Of a stretch of DNA of 64,000 bases, positions 41,444-49,076 are shown piece by piece. Source of the DNA: Rhodoferax sp. U2-2l (GTDB lineage Bacteria; Pseudomonadota; Gammaproteobacteria; Burkholderiales; Burkholderiaceae_C); NCBI RefSeq assembly GCF_020594515.1, contig NZ_JAJCTH010000013.1:1-64000 (forward strand), read 5' to 3'. The position numbers and the translations under genes are program-made. The notes below the pieces were generated by a model. The model was not told the DNA's origin. It did not search any database and was given only the letters and a program-made list of their open reading frames with translations. Position 1 is the first letter of the stretch. The number at the start of each line of letters is the position of its first letter.

Positions 41444-42775
41444 ATGACGCGTCAATATTTCGGGACAGATGGCATTCGCGGCACCGTTGGGCAGGCGCCG
41501 ATCACACCAGATTTTGTGTTGCGCCTGGCACATGCGGTGGGCCGGGTGCTCAAGCGCACCGAGGCGCGTCCCACTGTGCTGATTGGCAAAGACACACGCA
41601 TCTCGGGTTACATGCTGGAGAGCGCCCTGGAGAGCGGTTTCAACTCGGCCGGGGTGGATGTGGTGCTGCTGGGTCCTTTACCCACACCCGGCGTGGCGTA
41701 CCTGACACGGGCGCAGCGGGCCTCGCTCGGGGTGGTCATCAGCGCCAGCCACAACGCGTTTGAAGACAACGGCATCAAGTTTTTCAGTGCCCAGGGCACC
41801 AAGCTCTCGGACGAGTGGGAGCGTGATGTCGAAGCGGTACTGGCGCTGGACCCGGTCTGGGTGGACTCGGCCAACCTGGGTCGTTCCCGTCGGCTGGACG
41901 ATGCGGCCGGGCGCTACATTGAATTTTGCAAAAGCACCTTCGCCAACAACCTGACCCTCAAGGGCATGCGCATCGTGGTTGATGCCGCGCATGGTGCGGC
42001 CTACAACATCGCGCCCAAGGTGTTCCATGAACTCGGCGCCGAGGTGATTTCCATCGGCTGCGCGCCGGACGGCCTGAACATCAACCGGGGCGTGGGTGCC
42101 ACCCACCCCGAGGCGCTGGTCGAGGCTGTCAAGACCCACCGTGCCGATATGGGCGTGGCGCTGGATGGCGACGCCGACCGGCTGCAAATTGTGGATGCCC
42201 AAGGGCGCCTGTTCAACGGTGATGAGTTGTTGTACCTGATGGTGGACGACCGCCTGCGCCGTGGCGAGGTGGTGCCCGGCGTGGTCGGCACGCTGATGAC
42301 CAACATGGCGGTGGAGGTAGCCCTGACGTCGCGCGGTGTCGACTTTGTTCGCGCCAAGGTGGGTGACCGTTATGTGCTGGAAGTACTGGAAAAGCACCAT
42401 TGGCTGCTGGGTGGTGAGGGCTCCGGGCACCTGCTGGCTTTGGACAAACACTCCACCGGCGACGGCCTGATCTCGGCGCTGCAGGTGTTGCAGACGGTGG
42501 TGCGCAGCGGCCAAAACCTGTCGACGCTGCTCAAAGACGTCACCTTGTTTCCGCAAACCCTGCTCAATGTGCGGTTGCAACCCGGTCAGGACTGGAAATC
42601 CAGCGCACGGCTGGAAGAAGAAACCCGTGCCGTGGAGGCCGAACTCGGCCAAAGTGGGCGTGTGTTGATCCGCGCCAGCGGCACCGAACCCCTTTTGCGC
42701 GTCATGGTCGAAGCCCGTGACGCGGCCTTGGCCAAAGCCTGCGCTCAGCGCATTGCCAAAACCATCAGCCAATAG
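41444..42775 (+). CDS. glmM: Phosphoglucosamine mutase
   Basis: 443 residues. It converts glucosamine-6-phosphate to glucosamine-1-phosphate for peptidoglycan and LPS. The phosphoserine is Ser102 in [15 protein letters not shown]. The metal loop is LDGDADRLQ, the sugar-binding loop is GGEGSGHL, and the phosphate site is [12 protein letters not shown]. Length is normal. Confidence 0.97.
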   Translation: MTRQYFGTDGIRGTVGQAPITPDFVLRLAHAVGRVLKRTEARPTVLIGKDTRISGYMLESALESGFNSAGVDVVLLGPLPTPGVAYLTRAQRASLGVVISASHNAFEDNGIKFFSAQGTKLSDEWERDVEAVLALDPVWVDSANLGRSRRLDDAAGRYIEFCKSTFANNLTLKGMRIVVDAAHGAAYNIAPKVFHELGAEVISIGCAPDGLNINRGVGATHPEALVEAVKTHRADMGVALDGDADRLQIVDAQGRLFNGDELLYLMVDDRLRRGEVVPGVVGTLMTNMAVEVALTSRGVDFVRAKVGDRYVLEVLEKHHWLLGGEGSGHLLALDKHSTGDGLISALQVLQTVVRSGQNLSTLLKDVTLFPQTLLNVRLQPGQDWKSSARLEEETRAVEAELGQSGRVLIRASGTEPLLRVMVEARDAALAKACAQRIAKTISQ

Positions 42776-42787
42776 AAAGTCTTTTTG

Positions 42788-43291
42788 ATGACCCCAAACG
42801 TTTCCTTGCGCCTGTGCCGCGTTGAGTACACCGACCCGGTGCACATGCGCGCCCTGATTGATTTGCTTGACGCATACGCCAGTGAAAGTGAGGGTGGCGC
42901 CGAGCCGCTGTCAGATTTCACCAAGTCCAACCTGGCGAGCGCATTGCAGTCGCGCCCCTTCATGTTCAGCGTGCTGGCGTTCGATGAGGCTCAAGGCGGT
43001 TTGCCGGTGGGCCTGGTCAACTGTGTGGAGGGGTTTTCCACCTTCGCCTGCCGACCTCTGGTGAACATCCATGACGTGGTGGTGGCTTCCACCCATCGCG
43101 GCCAGCGCATTGGCGAGCAGATGCTGGCGCTGGTGGAGCAGCTGGCGCGTGACCGGGGGGCCTGCAAGCTGACACTGGAAGTATTGTCCGGCAATGCACC
43201 GGCGGCGCGTCTCTACCGCCGTATCGGTTTTGACAACTACCAGTTGGAGCCCAGCATGGGCCACGCGCTGTTCATGCAGAAGTGGCTTTGA
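42788..43291 (+). CDS. GNAT-family N-acetyltransferase
   Basis: 167 residues from the ATG at 42788 (a TTG at 42785 precedes it). The acetyl-CoA motif is VVASTHRGQRIGEQMLALVEQLA, followed by LEVLSGNAPAARLYRRIGFDNYQ. The acceptor is unknown. Only 12 bases separate it from glmM, so it probably belongs to that transcript. Twenty-four bases after its stop the intron begins. Confidence 0.9.
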   Translation: MTPNVSLRLCRVEYTDPVHMRALIDLLDAYASESEGGAEPLSDFTKSNLASALQSRPFMFSVLAFDEAQGGLPVGLVNCVEGFSTFACRPLVNIHDVVVASTHRGQRIGEQMLALVEQLARDRGACKLTLEVLSGNAPAARLYRRIGFDNYQLEPSMGHALFMQKWL

Positions 43292-43303
43292 CTTCCTGCC
43301 TAC

Positions 43304-43315
43304 AATGGTTTCATG
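43304..43315 (+). other. Intron insertion site: IBS2 and IBS1 in the 5' exon
   Basis: AATGGT (IBS2, 43304-43309) and TTCATG (IBS1, 43310-43315) are contiguous. They are exact reverse complements of ACCATT at 43822-43827 and CATGAA at 43900-43905 inside the intron. This arrangement is the hallmark of group II intron targeting and fixes the 5' splice site after 43315. Confidence 0.85.
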
Positions 43316-43656
43316 GTGCGACTCGATGTCGCTTCCTTCCGTCCATGTGACGGACTTAAACAGGAATGTTTCCCTCTGAAAAGAGGCTCATTCTGCCTCT
43401 GAAATGAGGTTCACCCTGTAGTAGCCAAATGGCTCGATTTGGCTACTTCATCCGCAACCCCCAGGGACGCGGTAAAGGTAAATACTCACCCCCAGGGTGG
43501 TATTTGTAGCTTTAAAGAGACATATTTCCGCAAGGAAAGGCTTTGTTACATCTTGTTACAAATGTGTCAAGGGGTGCTGGCTGAATGGAGCGTTAACCGC
43601 TCTCTGTGTCTTGTTTCCTAGAAACCACACGTGGAACCGTGTGACCTCAACTGTAT
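43316..43656 (+). ncRNA. Hairpin-chain segment at the intron 5' end
   Basis: 341 bases made up almost wholly of short hairpins: GCGAC/GTCGC at its very start, TCCGTC/GACGGA, CCTCT-GAAA-AGAGG, a near-copy CCTC..GAGG, an 11-bp stem at 43420-43430/43437-43447, CACCC/GGGTG, TTTCC-GCAA-GGAAA, GAGCG/CGCTC and CACACG/CGTGTG. The second and third GNRA-type hairpins lie in tandem 23-base repeats (43373-43395, 43396-43418). No protein-coding character is seen. It is either an enlarged start of domain I or an insertion between the exon and the canonical intron start at 43657. Confidence 0.7.
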
Positions 43657-43821
43657 GTGCGTCCCGAGTAATTGGGGGGTGCAGAGCTACAGTTAAACGA
43701 CCCGTGCGCAAGCACACAAGACAAGTGCGAACTTGTCCCAATTCCGTGAGCAAGAAACGGAAAGATCGCTGAGGTAAAGGGTATGGGAAATGTAATGTGA
43801 ACTCTCGTTTTAACCGTCGTG

Positions 43822-43827
43822 ACCATT
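43822..43827 (+). other. EBS2 of the group II intron
   Basis: ACCATT, the exact complement of IBS2 (AATGGT) in the upstream exon. It lies 78 bases before EBS1, in the expected order. Confidence 0.75.
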
Positions 43828-43899
43828 AAACAGCTAACGCTTGTTTCGCCCCTAGGGGTGGAGCTGTGGCCAAAAGGCGTGGAGTCTGGATGCGGCTGT

Positions 43900-43905
43900 C
43901 ATGAA
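43900..43905 (+). other. EBS1 of the group II intron
   Basis: CATGAA in the 14-base loop of a perfect 6-bp hairpin (43889-43914). It is the exact complement of IBS1 (TTCATG) that ends at 43315. It does not match the bases before the second GTGCG at 43657. Confidence 0.8.
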
Positions 43906-44258
43906 CGACGCATCGTTCCCTGTTGACTCCCGGCGGATAGAGAGTCCCTAACCCCGTCTGTCTGGTTTGCCACCGGATAGGGCATGGAGAGAAACGAGGT
44001 AAACCCCACTCACCGCCCGCCCCGAAAGGAGCGGGCAACCCAAGAGCAATCGAAGGCCATGGTGGAGGGGGCAGAGGAAGAAGCAAAAAGCGAATGCCGG
44101 TCTGTAATGGGTCGGATAGGTGATGCCTAAGCGAAAGCGAGCTGACTTGCTTCAGGTGCGACAACGTGATGGTTGTCTGAACTTCAAACCACGACCCGGA
44201 GGGTACTTACCCTTCGGGGAGTGCCATCTCCACTGGGTCAAGCCAAACTGGAGAAGGT

Positions 44259-46013
44259 ATGGAAAACATCAGTAATGGTGCTGCATCTCCAGGCAAACCG
44301 AGTGATTGGACCTCCATCGATTGGAAGGTGATCATGAAATTTGTCGGAAAAGTGCAGATGCAAATCGCGAAGGCAGAAAGGGAAAAGGATTTCCGTCGGG
44401 TTGCAAAACTCACAAGGAGCCTAATCCGATCCTGGCAGGCCCGGGCATGGGCGGTCAGGAAAGTGACTGAGAACCGGGGGAAGAGATCGAGTGGCGTCGA
44501 TCACGAACTTTGGGACACGACAACAAAGAAATGGAATGCGATATCGAAGCTGAACCCGAAGGGTTACAAGGCTCTGCCGTTAAGGCGGGTCTATATTCCC
44601 AAAGCGAATGGAAAGGAAAGGCCGTTGGGCATCCCGACCATGCGCGATAGAGCGATGCAAGCGCTTTTTCTGCTTGCGCTGGAACCAGCTGTGGAGTGTG
44701 CGTCCGATCCGAATAGCTACGGCTTTAGGAAAGGGCGTTCAACGCACGATGCGCGGAGTCAGCTATTCGCGACCTTATCCCAGAAGGCTTCGGCTGGCTG
44801 GGTGCTGGACGCGGATATCAAAGGGTTCTTCGATAACATCAATCATGACTGGCTGCTAAACAACGTCCGCATGGACCGCGTGACGCTTCACAAATGGTTG
44901 AAAGGTGGAGTGGTTGACGCGGGTCAACTCCTAAGCACGATTGATGGCACACCACAGGGCGGCATCATATCGCCGACATTGGCGAACATTACTCTCAACG
45001 GGCTAGAGACGGGACTCATGCAATTCCTGCGGGAAAAGTTGGGGACCAAAAAGGCAACGCAGAGTAAGGTAAATCTGGTCAGGTATGCAGACGATTTTGT
45101 GGTGTCTGGCAGCTCGAAGGAGTTACTGGAAACCATCGTTCAACCGTGGATAGTCGAATTCTTGCGCGAGCGGGGTTTGACGTTGTCCAAGGAGAAAACG
45201 CGGATCGTGCATATTGATCAAGGCTTTGATTTTCTAGGGTGGAATTTCCGCAAATACGGGGGCAAGCTGCTCATAAAGCCGAACCGGAAGAACGTGCAAG
45301 CGTTATACGGGAAGGCGAAAGATATCATTGCCGAGTCGCTGTCGAAACCAACAGAAATTTTGATAAAGCGCCTTAGCCCAGTCCTGAAAGGTTGGGCTAT
45401 GTACCACAGAGGGGTAGTCGCAAAACAGACCTTTACCAAAGTTGACCACCTAATTTACTGGAGGTTGATGCGGTGGGGGCTACGGCGGCATCCTCGCAAG
45501 ACTGCGGGCTGGGTGTATGAACATTACTGGAAACAGTGTGGCTCTCGCAAACGGTTCGCTGGTCTACAAGACGATCCATTCGGGGGTGATGAAAGAATAC
45601 CGCTTCCGCTGTATTCCCTGGCAGACATGAAAATTGTCCGACACATCAAGGTCAAGGGGGACTACAACCCCTTCCATCCCGATTGGGTTGAGTATGGCGA
45701 AAAACTGCGGGTGCAAAGGATGGGTAGCACCATCTGGATTACCCAAAGATCGCAAATGTGGCTTGAGCAGAATGGTAAGTGCGCTCTCTGTCAACAAGAA
45801 ATAGACATAGCTGAGGAAAACATGGACGACCACCATATCGTCTATCGGCAGCTAGGAGGGAGCGACGCTCTCTCCAATCGGGTGTTGCTGCATCCGATCT
45901 GTCACAGGCGTGTCCACGCCCTGGGTTTGGAGGTTACCAAGCCGGTCCCCAGCACGGGGGACTTGAATCTGACGAAGCGGTCGAGGGTTATGCAACCCGT
46001 TGAAGCTGAATAG
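44259..46013 (+). CDS. ltrA: Group II intron reverse transcriptase/maturase with HNH endonuclease
   Basis: 584 residues, preceded by GGAGAAGG. The RT domain (about 80-330) shows RPLGIPTMRDRAMQALFLLA, DADIKGFFDNINHDWLL, GTPQGGIISPTLAN and the catalytic YADD in NLVRYADDFVVSG. The maturase domain X (about 360-440) has LSPVLKGWAMYHRGV and YWRLMRWGLRRHPRKTA. The C-terminal HNH nuclease (about 505-565) has CALC, DDHHIVYRQLGGSD and LHPICHRRVH. All catalytic residues are present, so the element looks mobile. The protein aids splicing of its host RNA and copies it into DNA. Confidence 0.97.
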   Translation: MENISNGAASPGKPSDWTSIDWKVIMKFVGKVQMQIAKAEREKDFRRVAKLTRSLIRSWQARAWAVRKVTENRGKRSSGVDHELWDTTTKKWNAISKLNPKGYKALPLRRVYIPKANGKERPLGIPTMRDRAMQALFLLALEPAVECASDPNSYGFRKGRSTHDARSQLFATLSQKASAGWVLDADIKGFFDNINHDWLLNNVRMDRVTLHKWLKGGVVDAGQLLSTIDGTPQGGIISPTLANITLNGLETGLMQFLREKLGTKKATQSKVNLVRYADDFVVSGSSKELLETIVQPWIVEFLRERGLTLSKEKTRIVHIDQGFDFLGWNFRKYGGKLLIKPNRKNVQALYGKAKDIIAESLSKPTEILIKRLSPVLKGWAMYHRGVVAKQTFTKVDHLIYWRLMRWGLRRHPRKTAGWVYEHYWKQCGSRKRFAGLQDDPFGGDERIPLPLYSLADMKIVRHIKVKGDYNPFHPDWVEYGEKLRVQRMGSTIWITQRSQMWLEQNGKCALCQQEIDIAEENMDDHHIVYRQLGGSDALSNRVLLHPICHRRVHALGLEVTKPVPSTGDLNLTKRSRVMQPVEAE

Positions 46014-46028
46014 TCGGTGGTCGTACGT

Positions 46029-46062
46029 GAGCCGTGTGCGGTGAAAGTCGCAAGCACGGTTT
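46029..46062 (+). ncRNA. Group II intron domain V
   Basis: 34 bases, the standard size, opening GAGCCGTG and closing CACGGTTT, with the tip loop GTGAAAGTC. It contains the catalytic AGC triad (46030-46032). It is followed by domain VI: the stem around a GAAA loop at 46081-46084, and a bulged A as branch-point candidate at 46096-46097. Confidence 0.9.
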
Positions 46063-46088
46063 GATGGGGGGGATATGATCGAAAGATC

Positions 46089-46433
46089 ATGTCCCTACCC
46101 TCCACATGGCTCAAGAAACTGCCGGGCTTCCAGCAAACACCTTACGGGGTCGAGTGGCGTGTGCTGCGTTTGTTGCCCCGGATCCTGCTGGCTGGCACGG
46201 TATTGCCAGCGCTTGCTGCCTGGCTGGCGCGTTTTCTTTTTGTTGCGGGAAGTGCGTCAGACATTGAGCGCCACATCCAGACCTTTGATTTTTTCATGGT
46301 GGGTGTCGCTGTTTTTGTCTGGACGGCTGTCCTCACGGTGGGCATCGGCTGCATCATTGTCTGGCTGATGAAAGGCCCGGCCTATGTGGCAGACGGCTAC
46401 GAGGTGCCGCACAGTGATCAGCCCAAGGTTTAA
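46089..46433 (+). CDS. Small membrane protein of unknown function, split by the intron near its start
   Basis: The exon part (from about 46107) encodes WLKKLPGFQQTPYGVEWRVL followed by two membrane segments (LLAGTVLPALAAWLARFLF and FFMVGVAVFVWTAVLTVG). It looks like a real conserved Burkholderiales protein of about 110 residues. In the unspliced sequence the frame starts at an ATG (46089) inside intron domain VI. The 5' exon carries its own ATG (43313-43315), which would be in frame only if the intron ended at A46106; a canonical AC end at 46105 would leave a TGA in that frame. Function unknown. Confidence 0.7.
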   Translation: MSLPSTWLKKLPGFQQTPYGVEWRVLRLLPRILLAGTVLPALAAWLARFLFVAGSASDIERHIQTFDFFMVGVAVFVWTAVLTVGIGCIIVWLMKGPAYVADGYEVPHSDQPKV

Positions 46434-46612
46434 AAATGGCGACCCGGACTTGGCGAGATCGATAACCCTGTGGGAACGCCGGCAGGGGTGTTTGAGAGGC
46501 TGACAGTCGGGAGGCGTCAACATGGCGCTCAAAAATGCAGGAAGCGGCAAAAATCGACGGCACGCTACCCTGAGTCTCACCCTCAATCCCGGATTGGTAG
46601 TAGCATTTCCAG

Positions 46613-46903
46613 ATGAGTCAAACATACGGAATGGAATCCCCTAAGGACCACACCAAAGTACTTCATCGCATGCCGGTGCGGTATCTCGTTGTCATTGAAT
46701 CGGCAGGCCTGAAGATTGCACGGCTGTTTTTGGCGACACACGAGATGGTCGCCGAGATGGATGCAGCAGTGGAAGAAGTCAGTTCGATGATCGCCGGGTT
46801 GACACCTGTTACCGGAGCCTTGGGCACGCAATGGGATGGCTCTCTGGCAGCGCTGAGCCCCGATGAGCGCGCCTCTGCGGCGGTGTACACACTCCCTGTC
46901 TGA
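46613..46903 (+). CDS. Hypothetical protein, 96 residues
   Basis: Starts MSQTYGMESPKDHTKV and continues RYLVVIESAGLKIARLFLATHE, then an acidic helix. No known domain is recognised, no signal peptide is seen, and the helical content looks plausible. The Shine-Dalgarno sequence is weak, and an ATG at 46631 is an alternative start. It sits alone between the intron-split gene and a relic on the other strand. The preceding 179 bases (46434-46612) hold nothing clear. Confidence 0.55.
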   Translation: MSQTYGMESPKDHTKVLHRMPVRYLVVIESAGLKIARLFLATHEMVAEMDAAVEEVSSMIAGLTPVTGALGTQWDGSLAALSPDERASAAVYTLPV

Positions 46904-46904
46904 T

Positions 46905-47067
46905 GGGTTTCCCTGGTTGGCGGCGGCGCCCAGGGCGCTGACGACCCCCACACGCTTGTCATACCTGCTGACTTTGCAACCAACGCGACCGCCACCACAG
47001 CATCCAGATCGATTGCCTTCCCGATCCGGCCTGTAGCGCCAGTCACCAAAACCACAGCGCCATGATC
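46905..47067 (-). pseudogene. Relic of an NAD(P)-binding (NmrA-like) oxidoreductase
   Basis: The minus strand reads AVVLVTGATGRIGKAI, a Rossmann nucleotide-binding start. It then jumps to LDAVVAVALVAKSAG, and, after a change of frame near 46960, VGVVSALGAAANQG. In intact atypical SDR proteins these blocks are separated by many residues. The gene therefore seems to have lost its middle and its C-terminus and to carry a frameshift. Confidence 0.5.
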
Positions 47068-47115
47068 TGCTGACTATTCTTCGGTGTTTGAGTTCCTGAG
47101 CGCCTCAGCACCGGA

Positions 47116-47468
47116 TCATGAGCGTTCATTTTTGCGGGTCGCCGCCAAATGCCAGCCAGCACGCCCCACGACCAGCCCCGCACAGTCCGCCACCCAGTCC
47201 TGCCAGTCACCTTCCGCCAACCCGTCAACGCCTGTACAAGCTCAATGCCGGCGCCCAGTAGCATCAAGCTGGACAAGGTTCGCGCAAGACGCCCCGGGTA
47301 GGCCATCAGGCCCAGGAACGCCAAGCCGGTAAAACCCAGTGCGTGTTGTGCCTTGTCCCAAAAACTGAACGCGGAAGGAATGTGATGCACCGGAACCAGT
47401 GACAACCACAGCGTGGCCATGACCAGCGTCCAGAACGACATCTTCCAGAACCACTGAACTCTGGTCAT
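47116..47468 (-). pseudogene. VanZ-like membrane protein with a frameshift
   Basis: From the ATG at 47468 the frame reads a VanZ-like protein: SFWDKAQHALGFTGLAFLGL and GAGIELVQALTGWR. After about 47215 the family continues in the next frame as EGDWQDWVADCAGLVVGR, ending at TGA 47116-47118. One missing G in the run CGG(G)AA explains this. The uncorrected frame runs on as an Arg/Trp-rich tail to 47043. The gene is either inactive or the base is a sequencing error. VanZ-like proteins are of unknown cellular role outside the glycopeptide clusters. Confidence 0.75.
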
Positions 47469-47531
47469 CTCGGGTGGTTATGCCCTATGGGGATGGTCAT
47501 CTGCAGACAGAGCACATCAGCATGCCAAGAA

Positions 47532-48896
47532 TCATGTTGGCCAGATGGATCCCGCCTCAGGCACCATGGCCCGCCAGCCCAGTTCCCGTTTGATGCGACC
47601 CCGCAAGGTGTCTGCCGGACCTGCCTCGCCGTGCACCACGTAGACCTGATCAGGCGCCTTGGGCATGGTGCGCAGCCAGGTTAGCAGTTGGTTGGCATCT
47701 GCGTGGGCTGACGCTGATTGCAGTTGCACCACTTCGGCGTTGACCTCCACATCCCGGCCGTGGATGCGCACGGTCTTGGCCCCGCTGGCAAAGCTGGCGC
47801 CACGGGTGCCCGGTGCCTGGTAGCCGGTCAGGATGATCATGTTGCGGTGGTTGCCTGCGTAATGCGCAAGGTGGTGCAAGACGCGTCCACCAGTGGCCAT
47901 GCCGCTGGCTGAGAGGATCACCATGGGTCCGTGGCGGCTGGCCAACGCGCGTGACTCGTCGGTGCTGTTGATCATGGTGGCGCTGCGGGTCAACGCCCGT
48001 GCGTCCTGGTGGCTCAGGCGGTGTTCACCCAGGTGGGCTTCAAACAAATGGGTGGTGTGCACGGCCATCGGGCTGTCCAGAAACACCGGCAGCGAGCTTG
48101 GCAAATCGCCTTTGAGTTTGAGCAAATGGATGGCATGCAACAAAGCCTGCGCGCGGCCCACCGCAAAAACGGGCACCACCGCCACGCCGCCGCGTTTGGC
48201 GACACGCTGCAGCGCCGGGGCCAGTTCGGCCAGCACGTCCTCGACCGGGTGGGTGCGGTCGCCGTAGGTGGACTCGATCAGCACCGTGTCGGCCTGCGGC
48301 GCATCGTCCGGCGGGCTCATGATCAGGTCATCCGGGCGGCCCAAATCGCCCGAGAACAAAATCCGCCGCCCGGCGACCTCCAGCAGCAGGCTGGCCGCGC
48401 CCAGAATATGGCCTGCCGGTGAAAACGTCGCTTTCCAGCCCGGCATCGGGTGAAAGGCCTTGCCAAACTCATGGGTCTTGATGTGGGGCAGGGCGTCCAG
48501 CGCGTCTTGCCGGGTGTACAGGGGCAGGGCGATCTCGTGTTTGGAGAGCTTGTGCCGGTTGGCAAACTCGGCGTCTTCTTCTTGGATGTGACCGCTGTCG
48601 GGCAGCAAGATCTTGCACAGATCCCGCGTGCCAGGGGTGGCGAAAATAGGCCCGACAAACCCTTCTTTCACCAGCAGCGGCAAGTAACCGCTGTGGTCCA
48701 GATGCGCGTGGGTCAGCAGCACCGCGTCAATCTGGTCGGGTGCCACCGGCAACGGCGCCCAGTTGCGCAGGCGCAATTGTTTGTAGCCCTGAAACAGCCC
48801 GCAGTCCACCAGCAGACATTTGCCGTCATGGCGCACCAGGTATTTGGACCCGGTCACGGTGCCTGCGCCGCCCAGAAAAGTGATGTTGACGCTCAT
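47532..48896 (-). CDS. Beta-CASP MBL-fold RNA exonuclease-like protein
   Basis: 454 residues. MBL motifs: LLTHAHLDHSGYLP, SPAGHILGAASL and LFSGDLGRPDD. The beta-CASP cassette follows (VPVFAVGRAQALLHAI, then SASGMATGGRVLHHLAHY), ending with a C-terminal RNA-metabolism MBL motif around QSASAHADANQLL. The architecture is that of Ysh1/CPSF-73-type processing nucleases common in bacteria. The substrate is inferred to be RNA. It lies downstream of dnaJ beyond a strong terminator. Confidence 0.92.
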   Translation of the reverse strand: MSVNITFLGGAGTVTGSKYLVRHDGKCLLVDCGLFQGYKQLRLRNWAPLPVAPDQIDAVLLTHAHLDHSGYLPLLVKEGFVGPIFATPGTRDLCKILLPDSGHIQEEDAEFANRHKLSKHEIALPLYTRQDALDALPHIKTHEFGKAFHPMPGWKATFSPAGHILGAASLLLEVAGRRILFSGDLGRPDDLIMSPPDDAPQADTVLIESTYGDRTHPVEDVLAELAPALQRVAKRGGVAVVPVFAVGRAQALLHAIHLLKLKGDLPSSLPVFLDSPMAVHTTHLFEAHLGEHRLSHQDARALTRSATMINSTDESRALASRHGPMVILSASGMATGGRVLHHLAHYAGNHRNMIILTGYQAPGTRGASFASGAKTVRIHGRDVEVNAEVVQLQSASAHADANQLLTWLRTMPKAPDQVYVVHGEAGPADTLRGRIKRELGWRAMVPEAGSIWPT

Positions 48897-48917
48897 TGCA
48901 AAGCTCCCAAAAAGAAA

Positions 48918-48950
48918 ATGCCACCAGGTTCTTTATAAACCTGATGGCAT
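48918..48950 (-). terminator. Terminator downstream of dnaJ
   Basis: A 13-base stem with one mismatch (48918-48930 with 48938-48950) and a 7-base loop. On the minus strand it is followed by ATTTTCTTTTT. It ends the dnaK-dnaJ message just before the start of the MBL gene (48896). Confidence 0.85.
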
Positions 48951-48984
48951 CACTTGGATAGCCCCTAAATCAAGCGCGGGGGCA

Positions 48985-49070
48985 TTGTTTTGCCGCCGGG
49001 CCGCCCCAAGGCAAAACGCGGCCCCCTCCGGGGGCAGGGCGCCACACGCAGTGGGCAACCGTGGGGGCCT
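48985..49070. repeat. GC-rich palindromic spacer element after dnaJ
   Basis: About 85 bases made of GGGCCGCCCC, CCCCCTCCGGGGG and GTGGGCAACCGTGGGGGCC blocks. It resembles dispersed GC-rich palindromes frequent after genes in Comamonadaceae (from memory). Only one copy is seen in this window. Confidence 0.4.
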
Positions 49071-49076
49071 TACCGT

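Larger units (their letters stand above)
43316..46105 (+). mobile_element. Group II intron with RT-maturase-HNH protein
   Basis: A self-splicing retroelement of about 2790 bases. The 5' end is GTGCG at 43316, fixed by IBS/EBS pairing. EBS1 lies in a 14-base loop closed by GATGCG/CGCATC (43889-43894 with 43909-43914). The maturase frame starts at 44259, in the domain IV position. Domain V (46029-46062) has the AGC triad and GAAA loop. Domain VI has an unpaired A at 46096, and an AC end is at 46104-46105. Base composition is poorer in GC than the neighbours, consistent with recent arrival. The segment 43316-43656 is unusual and listed separately. The exact 3' end is uncertain by one or two bases. 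Confidence 0.88.

Noticed and set aside
43439..43621. Short open frame in the intron 5' segment
   Set aside because: No ribosome-binding site or recognisable protein; the region is dominated by RNA hairpins.
43657..43661. GTGCG at 43657 as the true 5' end of the intron
   Set aside because: The preceding bases (CTCAACTGTAT) do not pair with EBS1 or EBS2, whereas the 12 bases before 43316 pair perfectly with both; retained only as part of the finding on the 5' segment.
43316..46105. Twintron (one group II intron nested in another)
   Set aside because: Only one domain V is visible, and the exon-binding sites lie after the second GTGCG but match the outer exon, so two complete introns are not supported.
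46663..47055. Intact minus-strand oxidoreductase of 130 codons
   Set aside because: Only the first 15 or so residues and a displaced block resemble the family; the rest is out of frame and overlaps a plus-strand gene.
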